From: Fundicoccus ignavus
GTDB taxonomy: Bacteria > Bacillota > Bacilli > Lactobacillales > Aerococcaceae
NCBI RefSeq assembly: GCF_009659375.1
Contig: NZ_WJQT01000007.1
Location: forward strand, 61,596-125,595
Direction: 5' to 3'
DNA: 64,000 nucleotides
This document shows, in pieces, positions 19,924 to 29,242 of this stretch. The notes below the pieces were generated by a model that saw nothing but the letters and a program-made list of their open reading frames with translations, made no database searches and was not told the origin of the DNA. How positions within the stretch are numbered: the first letter of the stretch is position 1; the number at the start of each line of letters is the position of its first letter. A program made the position numbers and the translations under genes.

Positions 19924-20328
19924 ATGTTAACACAACAGACTTACATCATGTTAAAGCCGGATGCTTTGAAAAGGCAATTGTTGGGAGAAATCATCACACG
20001 CATTGAAAAGAAAGGTTATCAAATTGTTCAAGCCAAGCTCATTCAATTAAATGCGCCTTTAATCGCTGAACATTATGCGCACTTACTTGATCAGACCTTT
20101 TACCCTAAGTTAGAAACTTATTTATTGTCCGGTCCAGTATTTGCGATGATTGTAGTAGGCCCAGATGCTATCCAAGGTATGCGCAACATGATGGGGCCTA
20201 CAAACGTATTTGAAGCTACTCCTGGTACGATTCGCGGTGATTATGCGACAGATGTGACCTATAATTTAATTCATGGTTCTGACTCCGTCGAGAATGCTGC
20301 AATTGAGATTGAGCGTTTCTTTGGTTAG
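19924..20328 (+). CDS. ndk: Nucleoside diphosphate kinase, copy 1
   Basis: 134 residues, close to the usual 130-150. The enzyme transfers the gamma-phosphate of ATP to other NDPs through a phosphohistidine. The catalytic His is in NLIHGSDS (canonical NxxHGSD). The Lys in MLKPDALKR, the Arg in MMGPTNVFEATPGTIRGDYA and the helix AEHYAHL are also conserved. By hand alignment 99 of 134 residues match the second copy at 27.3 kb, so this is a paralogue and not a recent identical duplicate. The copy is intact. It is followed by a broken GH32 fragment, as copy 2 is followed by the intact GH32 gene. Confidence 0.95.
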   Translation: MLTQQTYIMLKPDALKRQLLGEIITRIEKKGYQIVQAKLIQLNAPLIAEHYAHLLDQTFYPKLETYLLSGPVFAMIVVGPDAIQGMRNMMGPTNVFEATPGTIRGDYATDVTYNLIHGSDSVENAAIEIERFFG

Positions 20329-20949
20329 TCCTATTGGAGAAACAAAAGACTCCTGAGCAAATGTTAATCAACTGATTGCTCAAAAAGGCAGGAAAACAAA
20401 GCATGCGCCACAGTTGCTTGAGGTTATTCAACATAATTAGCACGTACTTGTTACCCGCATAAATTTGGGTCAAGAATATCATGAGAAACTACCCTTTTCA
20501 ACAATTAGTAATTGGTTTTACGAAGGCGTCTTAATTCTTACTTTACGGTCCTAAGAAAAAAGTATCTGTCGCCAACTTCAGAAATACAAGACAAGTTTAA
20601 TATTGGTAACCCTAATTCCAAAAGACCCAAGTCAACTGAAGCAGACTGAGGTCTTTTGGGAATTTGGATAAAATGAATACTTCATCTGGAAAGAGTAAAG
20701 GGTATTTCACAATGGGTACAGAACATAAAAATTGGTCATACTCAACTTTTATGATTCCTTGCAGTACTAAAACTACTCCGTTATGCACCCGGCAATTGAT
20801 TAGTTAATGAGCAGTCTGCCTGAGAAGGCTTTAAAAATCATTTGCTTCCGATTACGGAGAAATTTTTAAGTACACGACTTTATTAATTGGGTAAAGAAAA
20901 AATTGTCACCCTAATTATTACCATTCGTCATATTAAGTGAATTTAACGG
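20329..20949. other. Intergenic decay region after ndk copy 1
   Basis: A coding-like frame near 20365-20540 (IAQKGRKTKHAPQLLEV ... STISNWFYEGV) is broken by stops and has no recognisable family. A strong hairpin lies at 20614-20664: AATTCCAAAAGACC against GGTCTTTTGGGAATT with one bulge. No T-run follows. Nothing else could be supported. Confidence 0.35.
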
Positions 20950-21571
20950 TTAATTACTGTCACTGAGCGTTACTTCTTTAGTTTCTTTAGTTTCACTGTA
21001 TATTTCAATTGTTTTGATTGGAGAATCGAAATAAACTGTTCTACTCATTGCTTTTCCATCTATAAAGACTTCAATGGAAGAGGTATCCATTACTAATTCA
21101 AGAGCCTTGACTGGATTGATGTCCATAGACCGTTCATTAGTATAGGTTGCTTCCTCTGTAATCTCAGGATTCACATACTTTCTTGAAATAGATACCACAC
21201 TTTTTTCTAACATAATTGAGAAATATTCCTCTCGGTCATTCCCAATCTTAATCGATAGATTAGTTAATTCAGAGGGTGATTCAACTTTACGATAGTTAAC
21301 CTTTTGATTCTCAATCAAAAAGTGATCGTTAAACGTTGCTTTATCATTCAGAAGTCTTAATCGATCATAAAATTCAGTTGGTATCGTATGAATTATTTGA
21401 CCGTCTTCTAAAGATAACACGCGAGGTAATGTCATCATGCCTGATCAACCATGTTGTAGTTCGGCTGTTACGTTAGTTCGGCCCCACATTTGTTGCCAAG
21501 CCACAATAATTCTTCGCCCTTGATCATTTAGACAAGTTTGAGGTGCATAATAGTCTAGTCCATGATCAATT
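20950..21571 (-). pseudogene. GH32 beta-fructofuranosidase C-terminal fragment
   Basis: This fragment is colinear with the 3' third of the intact GH32 gene at 27800-29239. The visible frame of 162 codons (20950-21438) ends like the intact protein (SIEVFIDGKAMS, KTIEI.SETKETKEVT). Upstream, TGG of the GWSGMM motif is TGA, a nonsense change at about 21445. The match then continues to about 21571, just before the solA-like gene, where it stops abruptly. WMNDPNG, FRDPK and WECPD catalytic regions are all missing, so it cannot be an enzyme. It is the remnant of an ndk-GH32 duplication. Confidence 0.9.
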
Positions 21572-21582
21572 TCGAAAGAAGT

Positions 21583-22710
21583 TTATTTAAATCGATTGAT
21601 TGAAAAAGGAGTAATATTCTGATTAGTCCTCCCTGAAATAATCAATTCACTTAAAATCTGTCCAACTACACTGCTAAATTTAAAACCATGTCCTGAGAAG
21701 CCTGATGCGATCGCAACGTTTGAATAGTTAGGATGCAAATCAATAATGAAATCTTCATCAGGAGTTCGTGTATACATACATGTTTTACCGTACTTCAATT
21801 GTTGTGTAGAAGGCATGTAGTCATGTAAGAATTGGCTTAAATCTGTCGTATCTTCCTCTAATTCGCCAAATTCTGGGATGGCTTCATCTGGATTGATTGT
21901 CTCTCCTCCATCATGCCGGCCCACTTTTAATCCGGAACCATTAATACTTGGAAAACCATAATACAGTCCTTGAGATGTCTCAAATGAGAAAGCTGGAAAA
22001 TCCTTATAATTATACAAGTTTTCATCGGCATCAAACCATGCAAATGTTTTTCTTACAGGATTTAGAGGGAGATTTAAGTCCAACATGGAAAGGAGACTTC
22101 CTGACCACGATCCTGCTGAAACCACTAACGCATCTGCGGTAAAAGTTTGCTTCTCGGTTTTGACGGTAACTCTTTTATCATGAACCGATAATTCTTTCAC
22201 TTTGCTATTAGTTAAGATGGTAGCTCCGTTTTGCTCTGCAAGTTCTCGATAAGCTTCAATACATTCCACAGATTTCAGCACTCCTGACGTTGGTTCAAAG
22301 CACCCCACATACATGTTTGGTAAAGTGATGCCCGGCCAACGCTTATTTACTTCACTTGAATTTAACACCTCAAGTGGCAATGAATAGGCTTTTGAACTTG
22401 AGATGATGTTCTGGGTAAAATCCGTGTCTTTAAGGCCTGCGTTTAGAACACCCGTTTGGATAAATAACTGTTTTCCCGTCTTTTTCTCTAAGTCTTTCCA
22501 CAATTCTTGAGCCTTGAGCGCCAACGGAACGTATTCTACACCTTCGCCATACGCATGCCGAATGATTCTCGTCTCTCCGTGATGACTCCCTTTGTTATGA
22601 GGTGGGTTAAAGGAGTCTATTAATAAAGTTCTCTTCCCACTTTTGGCAAGAAAATAACCTGCCGCCATCCCCATCGAACCAGCGCCAACCACAATTACGT
22701 CATAATGCAC
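21583..22710 (-). CDS. FAD-dependent N-methyl amino acid oxidase (sarcosine oxidase / N-methyltryptophan oxidase family)
   Basis: 375 residues, full length for the monomeric sarcosine oxidase/SolA group. The N-terminal Rossmann motif VVGAGSMGMAAGYFLAKSG binds FAD. SHHGETRIIRHAYGEG and the Cys in KYGKTCMYTRTPDEDFIID (expected covalent flavin attachment) are diagnostic. GFSGHGFKFSSVVG closes the FAD site. The enzyme oxidises an N-methyl amine to yield formaldehyde and hydrogen peroxide. The start is GTG at 22710 after GGGAGGAAACG. It stands alone, and its 3' end abuts the GH32 fragment by 11 bases, so it may have replaced the rest of that gene. The substrate cannot be specified. Confidence 0.88.
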   Translation of the reverse strand: MHYDVIVVGAGSMGMAAGYFLAKSGKRTLLIDSFNPPHNKGSHHGETRIIRHAYGEGVEYVPLALKAQELWKDLEKKTGKQLFIQTGVLNAGLKDTDFTQNIISSSKAYSLPLEVLNSSEVNKRWPGITLPNMYVGCFEPTSGVLKSVECIEAYRELAEQNGATILTNSKVKELSVHDKRVTVKTEKQTFTADALVVSAGSWSGSLLSMLDLNLPLNPVRKTFAWFDADENLYNYKDFPAFSFETSQGLYYGFPSINGSGLKVGRHDGGETINPDEAIPEFGELEEDTTDLSQFLHDYMPSTQQLKYGKTCMYTRTPDEDFIIDLHPNYSNVAIASGFSGHGFKFSSVVGQILSELIISGRTNQNITPFSINRFK

Positions 22711-23120
22711 AGTACGTTTCCTCCCTTAACAACACAAACTAATTGGCCGTATTCATCCCATAAACACGGTTTCTGTCGCCGTGCCTGTGATTGTATAACT
22801 ACTTAGTAGCAAGACACCACTTGTCAGCACTGTTAGCCATATTCTTTTAACTCTATACGAAGAACGTTGTAAAATCAACGGAATGTTTATGCATATGTTG
22901 GGGACACCCTAAACCAACAAAGAGTAGAACTACTTTTTTACAAAGGTGCACTAGTTCGTTATTCCCCGTCAAAGATACCTTTGAACTGCTTCTGTTAGAG
23001 AAACAATGAAGGGGATTAAATCGTCTATATTATATTGTACTTCTGATACACGCATAGTAGATTATTATTAAAATGAACGTTTAGAGGTGCCAAAGTCAAA
23101 ACCTTTTCTACAAAATTATA
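22711..23120. other. Intergenic stretch without a gene
   Basis: About 400 bases between the oxidase and the helicase relic. Scattered short frames with stops are seen; no RNA or coding feature could be supported. Confidence 0.4.
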
Positions 23121-23161
23121 AATAACCATCACAGTAGATTCGATCGACTGTGATGGTTATT
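23121..23161 (-). terminator. Perfect 15-bp hairpin terminator
   Basis: AATAACCATCACAGT (23121-23135) is exactly inverted by ACTGTGATGGTTATT (23147-23161), with T-rich sequence on the minus side. It follows the DUF3427 relic by 19 bases and probably was its terminator. Confidence 0.85.
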
Positions 23162-23179
23162 TATTTGACTTAACTACGG

Positions 23180-23430
23180 CTACCTATTCACAAGGTATTG
23201 ATACAACTCAAATGGCACTGGATATTCAAGCTCGAAGTCAATTGTCACAACTGGGACTGTTTCTTCTTTCCTAGACATTTCGATTTGTTTTTCACTATCT
23301 TTGATCGGGATTACTTTGCCTAAATAATAAAACTCTCCCTTTTCAAGTTCGTCCTTCTGTACAAATAACAGCAAAATTAGCCCTGATACTCTGTATTGCT
23401 TTGGATCAAAAATTTGAAGATATGTTTTTT
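23180..23430 (-). pseudogene. C-terminal relic of a DUF3427 helicase-like protein
   Basis: The frame reads back from the stop at 23180 through about 83 codons to a TAA near 23430 with no start or ribosome binding site. Its sequence (IFDPKQYRVSG, LLFVQKDELEKGEFYYLGKV, PVVTIDFELEYPVPFELYQYL) looks like the final DUF3427 segment of superfamily II helicases linked to restriction or repair. Roughly nine-tenths of such a protein is missing. It is followed by an intact terminator, so it appears to be the genuine end of a lost gene. The family call is by recall of the motif pattern and moderately sure. Confidence 0.5.
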
Positions 23431-23447
23431 TTTAAATAGCTATTCAC

Positions 23448-23496
23448 AAAAAAACTCCAACCACTTCCCTTTATAGGTTAGCGGCAGGAGGTTTTT
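23448..23496 (-). terminator. Terminator of the AEC transporter gene
   Basis: AAAAAACTCC against GGAGGTTTTT with one mismatch and a partly paired interior. It begins 13 bases past the AEC stop on the minus strand and ends in a T-run (A-run on the plus strand). Confidence 0.6.
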
Positions 23497-23508
23497 CATT
23501 TCATATGA

Positions 23509-24450
23509 CTACAACATAATTTTCAATAACACTGGAATATAAAGTAAATAAAGTAAGACTGAATAGCCTAAACTTGAAGCCGCAAATTTCTGGTCCGCTT
23601 GATAAGAACGCGCTAGAATCGGAATAGAATTCTGCATAGGCATAGCTGCTTGAATAATAAATACCGATAACATCAGAGGTGGTACCGTGATAAACTGGCC
23701 AACAGCCCATACTAGTAGTGGTGAGATTAGATAGCGTCCCACCAAAACCCCAATAATTTCTTTATCCAAGCTCAATTTAGTAATCCCAACACCATAAACA
23801 ATAATGCCAATAATAAACATCGACAGTGGTGTCGTTAAATTAGCCAAATAAGCTAGGAAGGTTGTGACTGACTCAGGCAAAGGCAACTGGATTAAAACCC
23901 AAGTCACTCCCAGCATAAAACCGCCGAGCGCTGGTGAGAATATCTTCTTCAAAGCAACCAGTGGATTAAATTGAACTTTCTCTTTGGTAAATTGAGGGTT
24001 GTCGCTGGCAATTAAATAAATACCCACTGTCCAGAATAAGGTCGTATTGACGATATAATATAACAAAGCAAAGGGAATTGCGCGACTACCAAAGATTGCA
24101 TAATTAATCGGTAAACCAATAAAAATTGTGTTGGAACAAGTAAAGGCGGTTGAAAAAATACCACGCCTTGAAACAGCCAACTTAAAGACTTTAATATAAA
24201 TAAAACTGACCACAAATGTCAGTAGCATCGAAACAAGTGGCACAATCGTTCCTTTGGCTAATTCCAGAAATTCTGCTTGCGTAAAATTACGTGTAATCGT
24301 CAGAAACATACTAGACGGCAAGGCAATTTGCAGTACCAGCTTAGAGAAAGCATCTCCAACGGTATCATTAAACCAGCCCTTGTAGGTCAAATAGTAACCT
24401 AGAAACATTAAGACAAATATAAAGACAATATTGATATAGACTGCCCCCAT
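23509..24450 (-). CDS. AEC (auxin efflux carrier) family transporter
   Basis: 313 residues with about ten hydrophobic helices in two halves. It starts with MGAVYINIVFIFVLMFLGYYLTYKGWF. Conserved AEC features are TCSNTIFIGLPINYAIFG (first crossover helix) and IIQAAMPMQNSIPILARSY (second). Bacterial AEC proteins move small carboxylates such as malate or malonate across the cytoplasmic membrane. Substrate not predictable here. It is monocistronic, with a terminator after it and a gap before the YcxB-like genes. Confidence 0.88.
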   Translation of the reverse strand: MGAVYINIVFIFVLMFLGYYLTYKGWFNDTVGDAFSKLVLQIALPSSMFLTITRNFTQAEFLELAKGTIVPLVSMLLTFVVSFIYIKVFKLAVSRRGIFSTAFTCSNTIFIGLPINYAIFGSRAIPFALLYYIVNTTLFWTVGIYLIASDNPQFTKEKVQFNPLVALKKIFSPALGGFMLGVTWVLIQLPLPESVTTFLAYLANLTTPLSMFIIGIIVYGVGITKLSLDKEIIGVLVGRYLISPLLVWAVGQFITVPPLMLSVFIIQAAMPMQNSIPILARSYQADQKFAASSLGYSVLLYLLYIPVLLKIML

Positions 24451-24501
24451 GACGCCACCTTTCTTTGCTTTAATCTACTTTGCTAGCTTAGTTTTTAATA
24501 T

Positions 24502-25011
24502 CTATCGTTTATTGCGAATGCCTTGCTGAAGCAACCACTCTCGAAACGTCTCTTCTGAACCTTCTAGAAAACTATTCTTTTCAAGCTGAACGATGGTTTC
24601 CCCCTTCATAATCAGTACGAAAAAATTTTCCGTCTCTAAAGATACCTTGATTTCTTCAATCTCACTCGTAAACATTAACGTCTCATTTCGATAGATTGAC
24701 ATCTGACTATCTATTACGACCTTATTAACTAGATCACTCGGTGTTGCTAAAACACTTCTGTTTTTCAGCATTTTTCGGTACGCAAGTCTAGGTCCAATTA
24801 TCGCCAGCAATAAACAAATTAACACAGCTAAAGCGAAGACATAGACTGTTCCTACCACATCTTTAGTGAAAAACCACATCATAGCTACCACAAAAATATA
24901 GGCAAAGCCTAATTTCTTCGTTATTTCGCCAGCTCGATTTTTCATGGCTCTATAGATACTTTCTTTGAATTGCTCGTCTGTTATCTTTGGAAATTGATTG
25001 ATAAAAATCAT
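24502..25011 (-). CDS. YcxB-like membrane protein, copy A
   Basis: 169 residues. Two adjacent membrane helices at about 37-75 (FAYIFVVAMMWFF, VFALAVLICLLLAIIG) precede a C-terminal cytoplasmic domain ending FLEGSEETFREWLLQQGI, which matches the YcxB-like domain pattern (kNsFleG..e.F..wL). AGAGGGG lies upstream of the start. The next gene upstream encodes a paralogue of exactly the same length 11 bases away, so the two are co-transcribed. Function unknown in the family; a heterodimer is possible. Confidence 0.75.
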   Translation of the reverse strand: MIFINQFPKITDEQFKESIYRAMKNRAGEITKKLGFAYIFVVAMMWFFTKDVVGTVYVFALAVLICLLLAIIGPRLAYRKMLKNRSVLATPSDLVNKVVIDSQMSIYRNETLMFTSEIEEIKVSLETENFFVLIMKGETIVQLEKNSFLEGSEETFREWLLQQGIRNKR

Positions 25012-25022
25012 TCTACACCCCT

Positions 25023-25532
25023 CTAAACTTTCTTAATCCCTAATTTTCTGAGTTCCTTCATAAATTCCTCCGATGTCCCCGTCAGAAAAGCATTTTTCTT
25101 AAAGGCAACAACACTGTCTCCTTCTAATACTAACAAAATAAAATTATCCGTCAGCATAAAGGCTTTTGCCTGATCGAGTTGACTTATTGCAACAAGTTCC
25201 TCCCCCCAATATATCTGAATATCTCGTCCGAAAACCACTCGATTAATCAAACTTTTAGGACTTTTCATCACTGAGTGTCTTTTTTTAAGAGTTATTAAAG
25301 CAATCCTCGCAGTAACGCTCGGTTGCAACCAAATAAGCACTATCATAACCCCTGCAAAACTACCGGTGACTTTCCATAGTCCGATGTAATAATGAATGAA
25401 CAAAGAGAACACGATAAACACTATTAAATTGTATATTTTGTAATTCTTTTTCATTATATATTTAAGCGAAAGATAATTCACTTCAGAAAATTCCTCACTA
25501 TTTAACGCAGGATATTCATTAACAAATTCCAT
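25023..25532 (-). CDS. YcxB-like membrane protein, copy B
   Basis: 169 residues with the same plan as copy A: an N-terminal amphipathic stretch, two membrane helices (about 35-75) and a C-terminal domain ending KKNAFLTGTSEEFMKELRKLGI. The copies share length and motif spacing but are strongly diverged, so the duplication is old. GGAG precedes the ATG. It is the first gene of the two-gene unit. Function unknown. Confidence 0.75.
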   Translation of the reverse strand: MEFVNEYPALNSEEFSEVNYLSLKYIMKKNYKIYNLIVFIVFSLFIHYYIGLWKVTGSFAGVMIVLIWLQPSVTARIALITLKKRHSVMKSPKSLINRVVFGRDIQIYWGEELVAISQLDQAKAFMLTDNFILLVLEGDSVVAFKKNAFLTGTSEEFMKELRKLGIKKV

Positions 25533-25633
25533 TCAATTCTCCTTAATTTCAAGCCTCACTAAGCTGATTTTTGTACAATAACATTTATTAATTTTACTAT
25601 ACTAGTAAACCAAGTGCTAGCCAACAGCAATCC

Positions 25634-25682
25634 AAACAAAACAGCCACCTTCAACTCTTTTAAGTTGCGGCAGCTGTTTCAT
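25634..25682 (-). terminator. Terminator of the maa-map unit
   Basis: AAACAGC pairs with GCTGTTT, enclosing a second stem TTCAACT/AAGTTG. It lies about 15 bases beyond the map stop and reads into T-rich DNA on the minus strand. Confidence 0.65.
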
Positions 25683-25696
25683 AGTCATATTGAGTC

Positions 25697-27021
<1,325 letters not shown>

Positions 27022-27231
27022 CCTTAGTCTCCTTACTGCATTTTATTGCGTACTGATTCTTTGACATGCTATAGTGAACCGTTCAATTAAATTGGCTTGT
27101 GTTATCTTAATGACTCTACCTAATTCTAACTGATAAATGGCTAGTTCGCCATATTTTTCACACAACAAGAAAGTGAGGTAAAAGAAGTTACAATAAAAGT
27201 CAGTCAAGCGCATTGTCATCATTTTCTTGAT

Positions 27232-27266
27232 ATAATGGTAAAAATAAGCTTTAGGAGAGTGATCAG
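27232..27266 (+). promoter_or_regulatory. -10 region and leader of ndk copy 2
   Basis: CTTGATATAATG (TATAAT 27232-27237) and TTTAGGAGAGTGATCAG lead into the ndk start. The -10 word is shared with ndk copy 1. Confidence 0.5.
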
Positions 27267-27671
27267 ATGACCATTCAACAAACATACATCATGTTGAAAC
27301 CAGACTGTGTCAAGCGTGGCATGATGGGTGACGTGATTTCACGTATTGAAAAGAAAGGTTACCGTATCGTACAAGCCAAATTGATGACACTTGATGCGCC
27401 TATCATTGCCGAGCATTATGCCCACTTAACTGACCAGCCTTTCTATCCTAAACTGGAACGCTATATGTTATCTGGCCCTGTCTTTGGCATGGTTCTTGAA
27501 GGTGAAGACGTTATTCGAGGTATGCGCGCCATGATGGGGCCAACCAATGTCTTTGAAGCAGCGCCGGGAACCATTCGCGGTGACTATGCGACTGATGTGA
27601 CTTACAATCTCATTCATGGATCAGATACGCCTGAAACGGCTGAAGCAGAAATCAAGCGATTTTTTTACTGA
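27267..27671 (+). CDS. ndk: Nucleoside diphosphate kinase, copy 2
   Basis: 134 residues with every signature of an active NDK: IMLKPDCVKRG, EHYAHLTDQPFYPKLE, SGPVFGMVLEG, MMGPTNVFEAAPGTIRGDYA, and the catalytic His in NLIHGSDT. It has the GMVLEGEDVIRGMR helix closer to the family norm than copy 1 (AMIVVGPDAIQGMR), so this may be the ancestral or main enzyme. A strong bidirectional terminator follows. The convergent GH32 gene begins 128 bases downstream. Confidence 0.95.
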   Translation: MTIQQTYIMLKPDCVKRGMMGDVISRIEKKGYRIVQAKLMTLDAPIIAEHYAHLTDQPFYPKLERYMLSGPVFGMVLEGEDVIRGMRAMMGPTNVFEAAPGTIRGDYATDVTYNLIHGSDTPETAEAEIKRFFY

Positions 27672-27684
27672 TTCGTAGATAAAC

Positions 27685-27737
27685 GAACAAAACGCTCCTA
27701 TGTTTAGCCAAAGCTAGCTATAGGAGCGTTTTTGTTC
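27685..27737. terminator. Bidirectional terminator between ndk copy 2 and the sucrose operon
   Basis: GAACAAAACGCTCCTA pairs with TAGGAGCGTTTTTGTTC (one bulge), with T-runs on both strands, between two convergent genes. Confidence 0.85.
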
Positions 27738-27740
27738 ATT

Positions 27741-27763
27741 TATATATATGTGTGTGTGTGTGT
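27741..27763 (+). repeat. Short TA/TG dinucleotide tract
   Basis: TATATATATG followed by TGTGTGTGTGTG just after the terminator; a small simple-sequence tract. Confidence 0.7.
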
Positions 27764-27799
27764 AGTTTAAATTCTTTTTTATATAAATGAGTTTAACGA

Positions 27800-29239
27800 T
27801 TAATTAATTTCACTTATCGTTACTTCTTTAGTTTCTTTAGTTTCACTGTGTATTTCAATTGTTTTAATTGGAGAATCGAAATAAACCGTGCTACTCATTG
27901 CTTTACCATCTATAAAGACTTCAATGGACGAGGTATCAATTACTAACTCGATTGCATTAACTGGATTGATGTCCATTGAACGCTCATTAGTATAGGTTGC
28001 TTCCCCTGTAATCTCAGGATTCACATACTTTCTTGAAATCGAAACAACATTTTCTTCCAAGTTAATCGAGAAATACTCTTCTGTGTCATTCCCAATTTTA
28101 ATCGACAGCTCAGTTAATTCAGAGGCTGATTCAACTTTAAGATAGTTAACCTTTTCATTCTCAATTAAATGCTGCTCTTTAAACTCTTCTTTATCATCGC
28201 CCAAAGTTGATAAGCGATCGTATAATTCAGTTGGAATCGTTTGAATTAATTGACCATCTTTCACCGATAACACGCGAGGTAATGTCATCATGCCTGACCA
28301 ACCATGTTTTAGTTCGTCTGTTACGTTAGTTCGGCCCCACATTTGTTGCCAAGCCACAATGATTCTTCGTCCTTGATCATTTAGACACGTTTGAGGCGCA
28401 TAATAATCTAGCCCATGGTCAATTTCGTGGTAGCTTTTCACTTCGAATGAAAGGGTTTCCCAATCGACTTTCCCTAAGAAGGCTATTGATGAATTTAGGT
28501 TTTGATATTGATTCCCTTCCATCGGCATGTTCATTGGGCTTAACACAAGGATGTCTTCTCCGTCAATTTCAAATAAATCAGGACATTCCCATATATTGCC
28601 TAATTGATCATTTCCTTCAAGAAGCACAGACGCTTGTGACCATTCGATTAAATCGCTTGAACTAAAAATAAATATTTGTCCTTGAGACTTCTGTTCATCC
28701 AGCGTTTTTGACGCAACTACTGAATAATAGGTGTCTCCTCTTTTGAAGACTTTAGGATCTCTAAAATCAACGGTCGTACCTACTTCACCAAGATTCGTTT
28801 GATCAATGACTGGGTTGGCAACATGTTTTTCAAAGTTTATACCATCAGTTGATGTCGCAATACATTGAACTTGGTTAACGATGCCGTTTTCCTCGTACAC
28901 TCCGGTATACATCAGCACCAACTTGTCCTCTACAACAATCGCTGAACCTGAGAAACAGCCATTTTTATCATAGGGTTGATCTGGTGCGATTGCTATTGGA
29001 AGATATTCCCATTCAACTAAGTCTTTTGATTTAGCATGTGCCCAGTGCATCGTATCCCACTTGCTATCATATGGATTTGATTGGTAAAACAAATGGTATT
29101 CACCTTGATAATAGACAAAACCATTGGGGTCATTCATCCATCCATATTCAGGCGCTAAATGAAACTTTGGTCTGAATTTTTCAACCATATTTTCTTTGTT
29201 CTCTTGAATAAATGTGTTCGCATTTTTCAATAAATTCAT
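27800..29239 (-). CDS. GH32 sucrose/fructooligosaccharide hydrolase
   Basis: 479 residues, the length of cytoplasmic GH32 sucrases. The nucleophile Asp is in WMNDPNG (about 36), the stabiliser in FRDPK (about 170) and the acid/base Glu in WECPD (about 225). The C-terminal beta-sandwich ends SIEVFIDGKAMSSTVYFDS. No signal peptide. It hydrolyses beta-fructosidic bonds. Since import here is by an ABC system and not a PTS, the likely substrate is unphosphorylated sucrose or short fructans, although the family is often annotated as sucrose-6-phosphate hydrolase (scrB). GGAGGAAT precedes the start, three bases after the binding-protein gene. Last gene of the operon. Confidence 0.92.
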   Translation of the reverse strand: MNLLKNANTFIQENKENMVEKFRPKFHLAPEYGWMNDPNGFVYYQGEYHLFYQSNPYDSKWDTMHWAHAKSKDLVEWEYLPIAIAPDQPYDKNGCFSGSAIVVEDKLVLMYTGVYEENGIVNQVQCIATSTDGINFEKHVANPVIDQTNLGEVGTTVDFRDPKVFKRGDTYYSVVASKTLDEQKSQGQIFIFSSSDLIEWSQASVLLEGNDQLGNIWECPDLFEIDGEDILVLSPMNMPMEGNQYQNLNSSIAFLGKVDWETLSFEVKSYHEIDHGLDYYAPQTCLNDQGRRIIVAWQQMWGRTNVTDELKHGWSGMMTLPRVLSVKDGQLIQTIPTELYDRLSTLGDDKEEFKEQHLIENEKVNYLKVESASELTELSIKIGNDTEEYFSINLEENVVSISRKYVNPEITGEATYTNERSMDINPVNAIELVIDTSSIEVFIDGKAMSSTVYFDSPIKTIEIHSETKETKEVTISEIN

Positions 29240-29242
29240 TTT

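Noticed and set aside
20950..21438. Intact 162-residue protein
   Set aside because: It is the C-terminal part of a GH32 enzyme without any catalytic motif and with a nonsense codon just upstream.
27043..27285. 80-codon minus-strand frame over the ndk copy 2 promoter
   Set aside because: It overlaps the ndk start and its TATAAT box, has no ribosome binding site and no recognisable family.
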